64,000 bases of DNA from positions 496,001 through 560,000 of the forward strand of contig JAHLEH010000001.1 in the NCBI GenBank assembly GCA_018883545.1, in the 5' to 3' direction. The position numbers were made by a program, and so were the translations under genes. Shown here in pieces: positions 25,269 to 34,926 of the stretch. The notes under the pieces are model-generated. The model saw only the letters and a list, made by a program, of their open reading frames with translations. It searched no databases and was not told where the DNA came from. How positions within the stretch are numbered: position 1 is the first letter of the stretch; each line of letters opens with the position of its first letter. This stretch comes from Marixanthotalea marina (lineage in GTDB: Bacteria > Bacteroidota > Bacteroidia > Flavobacteriales > Flavobacteriaceae).

Positions 25269-26618
25269 ATGTACACGTTTTCAAATAAATTAAAGACATT
25301 ATCCATCATTCTAATAATTTTAGGAGCTTTAGGAGTTGGTTATAGTTTTATGACATCCCATAAATCTTTGGAAGATGTAAAAACAATGTTAGCTGAAGAA
25401 GCATCGCATCATGGAGGTGGTCGTGCAGAAGAAGCATCACACGAGGCTGTTGCTACCGATGCACATGGAGCACATGCAGAAGCAGGACATGAAACGGAAG
25501 CTCATGGCGATGCACATGCCGAACATGTAATGCACCAAATTAGTAATCGCCCTTGGGCCGCTCTTTATGTAGCTGCGTTTTTCTTTATGATGATAGCATT
25601 GGGGGTATTGGCTTTTTACGCCATTCAATTTGCTTCCCAAGCAGGTTGGTCGCCAGTATTGTTCCGTGTTATGGAAGGTATTACAGCATATTTATTACCT
25701 GGCGCTTTAATAGTATTAGCCATTGCATTGGCATCCGGAACTATCGGACATTATAACCTATTTGTTTGGATGGATCCCGAAGTAGTAGCACATGATAAAT
25801 TGATTCAAGGTAAATCAGGATGGTTAAATTTGACAGGTTTTGTAATTAGAGGATTGATTTTTATTGCAGGATGGTGTCTGTACAGACATTTTTCCCGTAA
25901 ATTTTCAATTGCTCAAGACAGTGCTGAAGGCATAAGTAATTATAAAAAAACCTTCCGTATTTCAGCAGCATTCTTGGTATTCTTCATTTATACAGAATCT
26001 ATGATGTCTTGGGATTGGATTATGAGTGTAGACCCACACTGGTTTAGTACATTGTTTGGGTGGTATGTTTTTGCTTCTATGTTTGTAAGTGGAATAACAG
26101 TGATTGCGTTAATTTCTATTTATTTAAAATCTAGAGGTTATTTAGAGTTTGTTAATGAAAACCATTTGCACGATGTGGCTAAGTTTATGTTCGCATTCAG
26201 TATTTTCTGGACATACCTATGGTTCTCACAATTCATGCTTATTTGGTATTCGAATATACCAGAAGAGGTTACTTATTTTATAACACGTTTTAACGATTAC
26301 AAATTACCTTTCTTAGGCATGGTAGTTATGAATTTTGTATTCCCAATACTTATGTTGATGAATGCAGATTACAAACGTGTGCCTTGGTTTGTGGTTATGG
26401 CAGGCTTGGTGATATTAGCAGGGCATTATATAGATATATTCAATATGATTATGCCAGCAACAGTAGGCGATAGATGGTTTATTGGTATTCCTGAAATCAG
26501 TTCGGTATTATTATTTGCGGGATTGTTCATATTTGTAGTATTTACAGCTTTAACTAAAGCTCCATTACTCGCTAAAGGCAATCCACTTTTAAAAGAGAGT
26601 GAAGAGTTCCATTATTAA
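25269..26618 (+). CDS. actF: Alternative complex III subunit ActF (NrfD-like)
   Basis: 449 aa, paralogue of ActC with about ten helices (TLSIILIILGALGVGYSFM, AALYVAAFFFMMIALGVLAF, ITAYLLPGALIVLAIALASG, YLWFSQFMLIWYSN). Between helices 1 and 2 (~46-88) there is a stretch rich in His, Ala and Glu (HHGGGRAEEASHEA, GHETEAHGDAHAEH). That loop may bind metal, though acidic/His loops of low complexity are common. Acts as the second membrane core of complex III. Confidence 0.95.
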   Translation: MYTFSNKLKTLSIILIILGALGVGYSFMTSHKSLEDVKTMLAEEASHHGGGRAEEASHEAVATDAHGAHAEAGHETEAHGDAHAEHVMHQISNRPWAALYVAAFFFMMIALGVLAFYAIQFASQAGWSPVLFRVMEGITAYLLPGALIVLAIALASGTIGHYNLFVWMDPEVVAHDKLIQGKSGWLNLTGFVIRGLIFIAGWCLYRHFSRKFSIAQDSAEGISNYKKTFRISAAFLVFFIYTESMMSWDWIMSVDPHWFSTLFGWYVFASMFVSGITVIALISIYLKSRGYLEFVNENHLHDVAKFMFAFSIFWTYLWFSQFMLIWYSNIPEEVTYFITRFNDYKLPFLGMVVMNFVFPILMLMNADYKRVPWFVVMAGLVILAGHYIDIFNMIMPATVGDRWFIGIPEISSVLLFAGLFIFVVFTALTKAPLLAKGNPLLKESEEFHY

Positions 26619-26647
26619 TAAGATATAAGTAAAGAAGAAAGATAACG

Positions 26648-27715
26648 ATGACTACTTTATTAACAATTATAGTTTTAATATTCATTTTAGTTGCTATCTG
26701 GCAAATGGTCAAGATATTTGATTTGGCTCAAGCTAAAGTTGAAAATTCAGGTGTTGCTACAGATAAAGACAATACTATAAATGGATATTTAATGATGGGC
26801 TTTTTAGCTTTTATCTACATTATTACCATTGTATGTTTTATTAAATGGGGCGATTTACCGTTGTTGTCTAACTCGGCCTCAGAGCATGGTCCAGGTATAG
26901 ATAATCTAATGATAATCTCGTTGGTAATTATCTTTTTCGTGCAAACAATTACACAGTTTTTATTGCACTATTTTGCTTTTAAATACAAAGGTGAAAAAGG
27001 TAAAAAAGCATTATTCTTTGCAGACAATAATAAACTGGAGTTCATTTGGACCATTATTCCTGTAATTGTATTAGCTGGTCTTATTATTTATGGACTTGCA
27101 AACTGGATTAATATTATGGGTGTTGACGATAGCGACGATCCATTGGTAGTAGAGCTTTACGCCCAACAGTTTAACTGGACAGCTCGTTACGCAGGCGACG
27201 ATAATACCTTAGGTAAAGCCAATGTACGTTTAATCGATATAGACAGAGCCAATGTATTGGGTGTCGATGAGTCTGATCCTTATGCAGAAGATGATGTTAT
27301 AACTAAAGAATTGCATTTGCCAGTTGGAAAACCAGTACTTTTTAAAATGCGTTCGCAAGATGTTTTACACTCGGCTTATATGCCTCATTTTAGAGCGCAA
27401 ATGAACTGTGTTCCTGGCATGATAACCCAATTTGGTTTTACGCCTACAGTGACTACTGAAGAAATGAGACAAACGCCTGATATTGTCGAAAAAGTAGCTA
27501 ACATTAATAAAATTAGAGCAGAAAAGAGTGAAGATTTGATAGCTAGTGGAGAGGATGCTCTTGAAAGATATGAGTTTGACTATTTGTTATTGTGTAATAA
27601 AATATGTGGAAAATCACATTACAATATGCAAATGAAAATAGTAGTAGAGACTCAGGAAGAATATGAGGCTTGGTTGAAAGAACAAAAAACTTTCAAAAAT
27701 TCTCTAGTAAACTAA
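26648..27715 (+). CDS. coxB: Cytochrome c oxidase subunit II
   Basis: 355 aa. N-terminal helix (TLLTIIVLIFILVAIWQMV), further hydrophobic segments and the pair IWTIIPVIVLAGLIIYGL. The periplasmic cupredoxin domain holds the CuA site: SQDVLHSAYMPHFRAQMN and CNKICGKSHYNM (C-x3-C-x3-H-x2-M complete). QQFNWTARYAG is the aromatic patch for cytochrome c electron entry. An extra insertion around TTEEMRQTPDIVEKVANI before the Cys motif is characteristic of Bacteroidota CoxB. Follows actF by 29 bp, which supports the complex III-IV supercomplex known from Flavobacterium. Confidence 0.97.
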   Translation: MTTLLTIIVLIFILVAIWQMVKIFDLAQAKVENSGVATDKDNTINGYLMMGFLAFIYIITIVCFIKWGDLPLLSNSASEHGPGIDNLMIISLVIIFFVQTITQFLLHYFAFKYKGEKGKKALFFADNNKLEFIWTIIPVIVLAGLIIYGLANWINIMGVDDSDDPLVVELYAQQFNWTARYAGDDNTLGKANVRLIDIDRANVLGVDESDPYAEDDVITKELHLPVGKPVLFKMRSQDVLHSAYMPHFRAQMNCVPGMITQFGFTPTVTTEEMRQTPDIVEKVANINKIRAEKSEDLIASGEDALERYEFDYLLLCNKICGKSHYNMQMKIVVETQEEYEAWLKEQKTFKNSLVN

Positions 27716-27748
27716 ATTATTAAAAAAAGATAAACACGATATAAGATT

Positions 27749-29548
27749 ATGTCAGCACACGAAGATAATCACGCACACGAAGCTCACGACGATCACGGAC
27801 ATCATCATAAGGAAACTTTTGTAACAAAGTATATATTTAGTCAAGATCATAAAATGATAGCCAAACAGTACCTTGTTACAGGTACTATAATGGGTGTTAT
27901 TGGTGTATTAATGTCTTTAATGTTCCGTATGCAAATTGCATGGCCAGAAGAACCAAATGTACTCTTCGAAGCCTTATTAGGTAAATGGGCGCCAGATGGT
28001 GTTATGGATGCAGATATTTATTTGGCATTGGTAACAATACATGGTACCATCATGGTATTCTTTGTATTAACTGCGGGATTAAGTGGTACGTTTAGTAATT
28101 TATTGATTCCATTGCAAATTGGAGCAAGGGATATGGCATCAGGGTTTCTTAATATGATTTCATATTGGTTGTTCTTTTTGTCAAGTGTCATTATGATTAT
28201 TTCACTATTCGTTGAAGCAGGTCCGGCTGCAGCTGGATGGACAATTTATCCACCATTGAGTGCGCTGCCTATGGCACAGGGAGGTTCTGGTATGGGTATG
28301 ACACTTTGGTTGGTGTCTATGGCGATATTTATCGCTTCATCATTACTAGGTTCGCTTAACTATATTGTTACCGTTATTAACTTACGTACCAAAGGAATGT
28401 CTATGACTAGACTTCCGTTAACAATTTGGGCGTTTTTCATAACTGCAATTATTGGTGTTGTTTCATTCCCAGTATTATTATCAGCGGCACTTTTATTAAT
28501 AATGGATAGAAGTTTTGGAACCTCATTCTTTCTTTCAGATATATTCATACAAGGGGAAGTGTTGCATTATCAAGGAGGTTCGCCGGTATTATTTGAACAC
28601 CTATTTTGGTTCTTAGGCCACCCAGAGGTATATATTGTTATTTTACCTGCGATGGGACTGGTTTCAGAAATTATGGCTTCAAACTCACGTAAACCAATCT
28701 TTGGTTACCGAGCGATGATTGCTTCAATATTAGCCATTGCATTTTTATCGACTATTGTTTGGGGTCACCACATGTTTATTTCTGGAATGAATCCATTCTT
28801 AGGTTCTGTATTTACTTTTACAACATTGTTAATTGCAATTCCATCAGCCGTTAAAGCCTTCAACTGGATAACCACCCTATGGAAAGGTAATTTGCAAATG
28901 AACCCTGCTATGTTATTCTCAATAGGTTTTGTATCTACATTTATAACAGGAGGTTTAACAGGTATTATTCTAGGAGATAGTGCATTGGATATTAACGTAC
29001 ATGATACTTATTTTGTGGTTGCACACTTCCACTTAGTAATGGGTATATCGGCACTATACGGTATGTTTGCAGGTATTTACCATTGGTTCCCAAGAATGTT
29101 TGGAAGAATGTTGAATAAAAATTTAGGTTATATCCATTTTTGGATTACTGCTGTGTGTGCATATGGCGTATTCTTCCCAATGCATTTTATTGGAATGGCA
29201 GGCTTACCGCGTAGATATTATACAAACAGTAATTTCCCATTGTTTGACGATTTAGCAAATGTGAATGTAGTAATTACTATGTTCGCGTTAATAGGAGGTG
29301 TGGTACAATTGATTTATTTATATAATTTCTTTTCTAGTATTTTCTTTGGAAAAAAGGCGCCTCAGAATCCTTGGCGTTCCACAACTCTAGAGTGGACAGC
29401 TCCTGTTGAGCACATACACGGTAACTGGCCAGGCGAAATACCTCATGTACACCGTTGGGCTTACGATTATAGCAAGCCAGGGCACGATGTAGATTTTGTG
29501 CCTCAAAATATTCCGTTAAAGGAAGGCGAAGAAGAATTACAGCATTAG
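27749..29548 (+). CDS. coxA: Cytochrome c oxidase subunit I
   Basis: 599 aa haem-copper oxidase. Haem a ligand in IHGTIMVFF, CuB His and cross-linked Tyr in GHPEVYI, the CuB pair in WGHHMFISGMNP, haem a3/a ligands in HDTYFVVAHFHLVMG. All metal ligands present. The first ~22 residues are very His-rich (HEDNHAHEAHDDHGHHHKE), which might help copper loading. Final gene of the act-cox operon, followed by a strong terminator. Subunit III and haem O synthase lie apart, at 62.6-64 kb. Confidence 0.98.
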   Translation: MSAHEDNHAHEAHDDHGHHHKETFVTKYIFSQDHKMIAKQYLVTGTIMGVIGVLMSLMFRMQIAWPEEPNVLFEALLGKWAPDGVMDADIYLALVTIHGTIMVFFVLTAGLSGTFSNLLIPLQIGARDMASGFLNMISYWLFFLSSVIMIISLFVEAGPAAAGWTIYPPLSALPMAQGGSGMGMTLWLVSMAIFIASSLLGSLNYIVTVINLRTKGMSMTRLPLTIWAFFITAIIGVVSFPVLLSAALLLIMDRSFGTSFFLSDIFIQGEVLHYQGGSPVLFEHLFWFLGHPEVYIVILPAMGLVSEIMASNSRKPIFGYRAMIASILAIAFLSTIVWGHHMFISGMNPFLGSVFTFTTLLIAIPSAVKAFNWITTLWKGNLQMNPAMLFSIGFVSTFITGGLTGIILGDSALDINVHDTYFVVAHFHLVMGISALYGMFAGIYHWFPRMFGRMLNKNLGYIHFWITAVCAYGVFFPMHFIGMAGLPRRYYTNSNFPLFDDLANVNVVITMFALIGGVVQLIYLYNFFSSIFFGKKAPQNPWRSTTLEWTAPVEHIHGNWPGEIPHVHRWAYDYSKPGHDVDFVPQNIPLKEGEEELQH

Positions 29549-29570
29549 TTATTAAAGACATATAAAACAA

Positions 29571-29600
29571 AAAACCCACTTGATATCAAGTGGGTTTTTT
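29571..29600 (+). terminator. Terminator of the act-cox operon
   Basis: Perfect palindrome CCCACTTGATATCAAGTGGG with A run before and T run after; it can work in both directions. Confidence 0.9.
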
Positions 29601-29768
29601 GTTGGTGTAAGTTTTTTTATAAAAATATTTTAAAAAATATCGATGAAATACAAATAAATTCGTTAAATTGCACGACAATAAATAAATTTGATGATATCAA
29701 AAACCTGTTTTTAAGGCTTTTTTATCAATATAAATGTCTATTAACCAAATCAATAACTAACCAATGTT

Positions 29769-32700
29769 ATGAAAACAAATTACGTGTTTAGATATGCAAA
29801 GTTATTTGCTGTCTATATTATGGTTTTCTTATGGGGTACAAACATGGCCAATGCGCAATGTCCAACAGTAAATGACCCCAACCCAATAATTTGTGATGCT
29901 TCGGGATATACCTTTTCAAATTTGAGTGCAGATTATGCAACCGATAATGGAGGTGGTATAGTTTGGTACGACCAAAGTTCGGGAGGTACAGCTTTTAATC
30001 CATCACAATTAGTAAATGAAGGAACTTATTATGCAGATGATAGCTCGGGTTCTTGTGGCACTAGAAATTCAATAACAGTCACTTTTACTGTTCCAGTTTC
30101 TGGCCAGAATTTAGATGCTATTTTTTGTAGTAACGAAAACCCAACCATTCAAAGCTATATTAATGAGGCACTCCAGTCTAGTATTCCATCTGGAGGATCT
30201 GTTAAGGTTTACAATGATTTTGCTTTAACAGATGAAGCAATTCCGGCAGATGCCATTCCCAATGGAGGAAAAACCTATTACATTGTTTTTGTTGATAGTG
30301 GTACTTGTGAAAGTCAAATTGAAATTGGCCAAACAGCCATATTTATGTCTCCAGCTGATCCAACACCTAATTCAACCCAAATGTTTTGTTCGGACGCTAC
30401 TCCTACGGTTGCAGATTTAAACCCAGGTACAACGGCATTAAGTTATAGTTGGTATGCAAGTGTAGATGCTTTTGGAGACCCAATACAACCACCATTATCT
30501 GCCTCTACACTATTAGTAGATGGTAATACGTATTATGTGCAGATCGATGATGTTTTTTGTGATAGTAACGCGATACCAGTTACAGTAACCATTAGCTCGC
30601 CTTACGATCCAGGTACAAATGCACCATTGGAATATTGTGATGATAACATACCAGCTTCCGATTTTGACTTATTTGATGAATTAGGAGGCACACCAGATAA
30701 CGTTGGTTCTTGGTCTGGACCTTTAACAACATCTAATGGTTATCAAGGCACGGTTAATATTTCAACTTTAACAACACCGGGAACGTATACGTTTACTTAT
30801 ACAGTGCCTGCCAATGGGGCTTGTCCAGAAAGTTCAGCCAGCATTTCAATTACTATTCACGAAACGTTCACTTCAGGAAACCCCTCAACATTAAATCCAG
30901 CTTCATACTGTGAATCTGGTGCACCTGCTTCATTCGATTTGTTTACACTCATAGAAAATTATGATACAGGTGGTCAATGGACACAAGGCACAACCAGTTC
31001 AGACCCTGTGGTGGCATCGCCTTCGGCTTTGGATTTATCAGGGTTTACGCCGGGCACTTACAATTTCACATATACACAAAACTTAACAACACCTTGTACC
31101 GAGGAATCTACAACGGTACAAGTAGAAATATTAACCGATCCGAATGCAGGAATGGCGGTAAATCAAACGTTTTGTGAAAATGATTTAGCAACCAATTCAC
31201 CATTTAATTTATTTGATGCTTTAGATGGTTCTCAAGATAATAATAGTGGTACTTGGACGGATGCCAGCGACAATACCATTTCAAACACATTAGATTTAAC
31301 AACGCTAACGGTAACAGGAAGCCCATACACTTTTAATTATACAATAGATAATGGAACTTGTTCAGATACCGAAGCAATAACAATTACAGTACAGCCAGCA
31401 CCCGAATCTGGAACGCCAGTGGCAACATTTCCGGAATATTGCGAAGGCAGTGCCCCAGCAAGTTATGATTTATTCGATTTGTTGGAAGGTGAAGACCAAA
31501 CAGGAACTTGGTATGTGGGTACAGATAATACAGGTTCTACCATAACAACCCCAGTTGATTTATCTGCTTATACGGCGGGCACCTACGATTTTACGTTTGA
31601 TGTTAATGCCATAGGAAGTTGTGATGATGTATTGGTAACCGTTTCGGTAACCATAAACCCTTTGCCAAATACAGGCATACCTACGCCGGCTGTTTTCTGT
31701 GAAAACGATTTGGTTAGTAATTCACCACTTGATTTATTCGGGCAACTTTCAGGTGAAGATGCAGGAGGTACTTGGACAGATGATGATGCTACTGGCGCTT
31801 TAAGCGGAAGTAATGTAGATTTAACTTTATTAACTATAGGGAGCTATAGCTTTACATACACAATTACAGACCCAAATAGTTGTACAAACAGTTCAACGGT
31901 GATTGTAAGTGTTCAGGATGCACCAGAATCTGGAACGGCGAATGCACCAGTAGAATTTTGTATGTCGGATATAACAGCAGGTCAAACTTATGATTTGTAT
32001 GATTTGTTAACAGGGGAAGACCAAACCGGAACTTGGAGCGACGATGATGCTACAGGTGCCTTAACAGGAAATACATTAACACTGGATGGTTTAGCTCAAG
32101 GCACTTACAACTTCACATACGATGTTGCTGCCATAGGGTCTTGCGACGATGTAAATGTAACCGTTTCTGTCGTTATAAATGATACACCAGCGCCAACGGC
32201 TGCTACACCACAAGAATTTTGTGACACGGCAACAGTGGGCGAATTGATTGCAACAGGGAACAATATCCAATGGTACGCCGATGCAACAGGTGGAGCGCCT
32301 TTAGCTAGCACAGATGCTTTAGTAGACGGTGAAGATTATTTTTCAACTCAAACAGATGCTACATCAGGTTGCGAATCGTCTGTTAGAACACAAGTGATTG
32401 CAACCATTTACCAATCCCCAAATGCAGGTAATCCTGCAACACCAATAGTAGCTTGTAATACTAATACGAATATTGATTTGAATTCAGGATTAGATGGTAC
32501 ACAAGATACAGGAGGTATTTGGCAAGACACGGATAGCACGGGAGCTGTTTCAGGAAATACTTTTGACGCTTCGGCGGTAGCTCCTGGAAATTATCAGTTT
32601 ACGTACTATGTTGCTGCGAATGCGCCTTGTACAGACGATGCTACAACAATAACGGTGACTGTGGAAGCCCCGTTAAGTACAGGAACAAGTACTACATTAG

Positions 32701-33935
32701 ATATATGTAGTGATGGCGGAACAACCGATTTGTTCATATTGCTTGGAAGTGCTGATATAGGAGGTACTTGGTCACCAGCCTTAGCAAGTGGCACAGGTAT
32801 TTTTGATCCATTGATTGATACTTCAGGAACGTATACTTACACTTTAAATAATGCCTGCGGAACTGTTTCAAGTGATGTGGTGGTTACGGTAACACAAGCC
32901 GCCAATGCAGGTTCAGATAATGATGTAACTGTTTGTGTGATTGATGGCATAACCGATTTATTCCCATCTTTAGGAACATCGGCACAAACAGGAGGTACAT
33001 GGTCACCGGCCTTAGCCAGTGGCACTGGTGAATTCGATCCGTTGGTAGATACGGCAGGTGTTTATACCTATACAGTCACAGCGGTTTCACCATGTACAGC
33101 GGATGCCAGTGCGCAAATAACGGTTGCCATTAGTGACAGTCCAGCCCCTGTGGTTTTGGATGCCAATCCAGAATTCTGTAGAGCAGACAATCCCACGGTT
33201 TCAGATTTAAATGCATCAATAAGAGCGACTGGTACTATTAGTTGGTATGCTGATGCCACGCTAGCATCACCATTAAGTCTAACAGAGGCGTTGGTGGATG
33301 GCATAGATTATTATGCAAGACAAACCACTACAACGGGTTGTGAGTCTTCAGAAAGTGTGATGATAACAGCAACCGTTAACGACGTTGCTACACCAACACT
33401 TGTCAATTCAAATTTAGAATTGTGTATTAATGACGATCCGACCATTTTAGAGTTAACTGAAAATATTGTTGAGTACGATTCAAGTTTAGATAATGTTATT
33501 TGGTATGATGCTGCCACGGGAGGAAATTCATTTAACAGTACAGATATACTAGTTTACGGCGTTACTTACTATGCTTCTTTATACGATGCTTCAACGGGAT
33601 GCGAAAGTAGTGTACGACTTTCTTATACACCAGATCTCACATCGTGTGGCGAGTTGGTGTTGCCAGATGGATTTTCACCAAATGGAGATGGCGTAAATGA
33701 TACGTACGACTATAACAACTTAAATATTTTATATCCGAATTTCAACATTGAAATTTTCAACAGATATGGAACGGTTGTTTATAAAGGTAATGCCAATACA
33801 CCACGTTTTGATGGTTCTTCCAATCAGAGCAGTTTAGGCAAAAAACAGTTGCCGGTTGGAGTTTACTTTTACATCTTCAATTTCAACGACGGAGAAAACA
33901 AACCAAAACAAGGACGCTTATACTTAAGCAGATAA
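29769..33935 (+). CDS. Large secreted adhesin-like protein with CHU_C C-terminal domain (T9SS cargo)
   Basis: 1388 aa, signal peptide ending ANMANAQC. The body is a chain of degenerate ~110-130 aa modules with the pattern YCE...DLFDLLEGEDQTGTW... LTTLTPGTYNFTY... C-x2-...VTV, plus Ig-like CHU_C-associated repeats (WYADATGG.PL.STDALVDG.DYF). The C-terminal ~90 aa is the gliding-motility-associated CHU_C domain: LPDGFSPNGDGVNDTYDY, NIEIFNRYGTVVYKGN, LPVGVYFYIFNF. This domain is a type B T9SS signal, which needs a PorP/SprF partner, encoded 28 bp downstream. Likely surface-displayed, for attachment or movement. Some modules are nearly identical (see findings). Confidence 0.93.
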   Translation: MKTNYVFRYAKLFAVYIMVFLWGTNMANAQCPTVNDPNPIICDASGYTFSNLSADYATDNGGGIVWYDQSSGGTAFNPSQLVNEGTYYADDSSGSCGTRNSITVTFTVPVSGQNLDAIFCSNENPTIQSYINEALQSSIPSGGSVKVYNDFALTDEAIPADAIPNGGKTYYIVFVDSGTCESQIEIGQTAIFMSPADPTPNSTQMFCSDATPTVADLNPGTTALSYSWYASVDAFGDPIQPPLSASTLLVDGNTYYVQIDDVFCDSNAIPVTVTISSPYDPGTNAPLEYCDDNIPASDFDLFDELGGTPDNVGSWSGPLTTSNGYQGTVNISTLTTPGTYTFTYTVPANGACPESSASISITIHETFTSGNPSTLNPASYCESGAPASFDLFTLIENYDTGGQWTQGTTSSDPVVASPSALDLSGFTPGTYNFTYTQNLTTPCTEESTTVQVEILTDPNAGMAVNQTFCENDLATNSPFNLFDALDGSQDNNSGTWTDASDNTISNTLDLTTLTVTGSPYTFNYTIDNGTCSDTEAITITVQPAPESGTPVATFPEYCEGSAPASYDLFDLLEGEDQTGTWYVGTDNTGSTITTPVDLSAYTAGTYDFTFDVNAIGSCDDVLVTVSVTINPLPNTGIPTPAVFCENDLVSNSPLDLFGQLSGEDAGGTWTDDDATGALSGSNVDLTLLTIGSYSFTYTITDPNSCTNSSTVIVSVQDAPESGTANAPVEFCMSDITAGQTYDLYDLLTGEDQTGTWSDDDATGALTGNTLTLDGLAQGTYNFTYDVAAIGSCDDVNVTVSVVINDTPAPTAATPQEFCDTATVGELIATGNNIQWYADATGGAPLASTDALVDGEDYFSTQTDATSGCESSVRTQVIATIYQSPNAGNPATPIVACNTNTNIDLNSGLDGTQDTGGIWQDTDSTGAVSGNTFDASAVAPGNYQFTYYVAANAPCTDDATTITVTVEAPLSTGTSTTLDICSDGGTTDLFILLGSADIGGTWSPALASGTGIFDPLIDTSGTYTYTLNNACGTVSSDVVVTVTQAANAGSDNDVTVCVIDGITDLFPSLGTSAQTGGTWSPALASGTGEFDPLVDTAGVYTYTVTAVSPCTADASAQITVAISDSPAPVVLDANPEFCRADNPTVSDLNASIRATGTISWYADATLASPLSLTEALVDGIDYYARQTTTTGCESSESVMITATVNDVATPTLVNSNLELCINDDPTILELTENIVEYDSSLDNVIWYDAATGGNSFNSTDILVYGVTYYASLYDASTGCESSVRLSYTPDLTSCGELVLPDGFSPNGDGVNDTYDYNNLNILYPNFNIEIFNRYGTVVYKGNANTPRFDGSSNQSSLGKKQLPVGVYFYIFNFNDGENKPKQGRLYLSR

Positions 33936-33963
33936 TTTTTAGATGACTCAAAATTTAGAAACG

Positions 33964-34920
33964 ATGAAAAATTTAAATATATATCAAAAAATAGCTGCTT
34001 TAATAGGATTGACGTTCTTGTCATACCAAACCTTCGCGCAGCAAGATCCACAATTCACACAATACATGTATAACATGAGTGTAATTAACCCAGCTTATGC
34101 AACGGCCGACCAAGGTATTTTAAATCTTGGTGGCTTATACAGAACCCAATGGGTAGGATTTGAAGGAGCCCCAAAAACGGCTACCTTTTTTGCCCACACA
34201 CCAGTGAATGATAAAATAGAACTTGGCATATCGTTTACCAACGACAATATTGGTGATATTGTAAATGAAAATAACATTTATGCCGATTTTGCCTATGTAT
34301 TGCCCGTTGGTTTGGAAAGCAAACTTTCTTTAGGTATCAAAGCTGGTTTTACCATTTTCGACACCAATTTTGATGGTTTTAATTTACAATCGGGTGGACC
34401 AAATACCGATATTGCCTTTAATGAAAATGTAAGTAGAACATTCCCCAATTTAGGAATTGGCGCTTTTTTCTTTGCCGACAACTATTACATAGGTCTGTCG
34501 GCTCCCAATATGTTATCTACAAAACATTTGGAAACCGAAAATGGTATTAAGGCAACAGGGGTTGAAAGTGTGCATTATTTCCTAACGGGTGGTTATGTGT
34601 TCGACATCAATCCCGATTTAAAATTGAAACCAGCCTTTATGGCAAAAGGCGTTGGAGGCGCTCCAATAGCACTCGACCTTACGGCTAATGTATTGATAAA
34701 AGAACGTTTGGAAGCTGGTTTGGGTTACAGATTGGGCGATGCTGTAAGTGCCTTGGTCAACTTTAAAGTAACGCCACAGTTACGAATAGGCTATGCTTAC
34801 GATTATACCACAAGCAACTTGAGCAATTACAATTCAGGTTCGCACGAAATATTTATTTTGTTCGACGTGGATTTGTTTGGATTGAAAAGCGGTTACGATC
34901 GTTCACCTAGATTCTTCTAA
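33964..34920 (+). CDS. PorP/SprF family type IX secretion outer membrane protein
   Basis: 318 aa from ATG 33964. Signal peptide (MKNLNIYQKIAALIGLTFLS...FAQQ), then the family signature DPQFTQYMYNMSVINPAYAT and GLYRTQWVGFEGAPKTATFF. Beta-strand-rich and ends in IFILFDVDLFGLKSGYDRSPRFF. SprF-type proteins bring one specific CHU_C adhesin to the T9SS, and its position directly behind such an adhesin fits this pairing. The frame has an earlier Met (33943), which would put seven residues before a normal signal peptide. Confidence 0.94.
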   Translation: MKNLNIYQKIAALIGLTFLSYQTFAQQDPQFTQYMYNMSVINPAYATADQGILNLGGLYRTQWVGFEGAPKTATFFAHTPVNDKIELGISFTNDNIGDIVNENNIYADFAYVLPVGLESKLSLGIKAGFTIFDTNFDGFNLQSGGPNTDIAFNENVSRTFPNLGIGAFFFADNYYIGLSAPNMLSTKHLETENGIKATGVESVHYFLTGGYVFDINPDLKLKPAFMAKGVGGAPIALDLTANVLIKERLEAGLGYRLGDAVSALVNFKVTPQLRIGYAYDYTTSNLSNYNSGSHEIFILFDVDLFGLKSGYDRSPRFF

Positions 34921-34926
34921 TTTTTA

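Noticed and set aside
29668..29690. Promoter for the adhesin operon (TTG plus TAAATTTG)
   Set aside because: The -7 box is good but the nearest TTG is only 12 bp away, outside the usual spacing.
29769..33935. Tandem repeats as a possible CRISPR or satellite array
   Set aside because: Repeats are protein-level modules of ~110-130 aa with strong divergence in an open frame; no short regular spacers.
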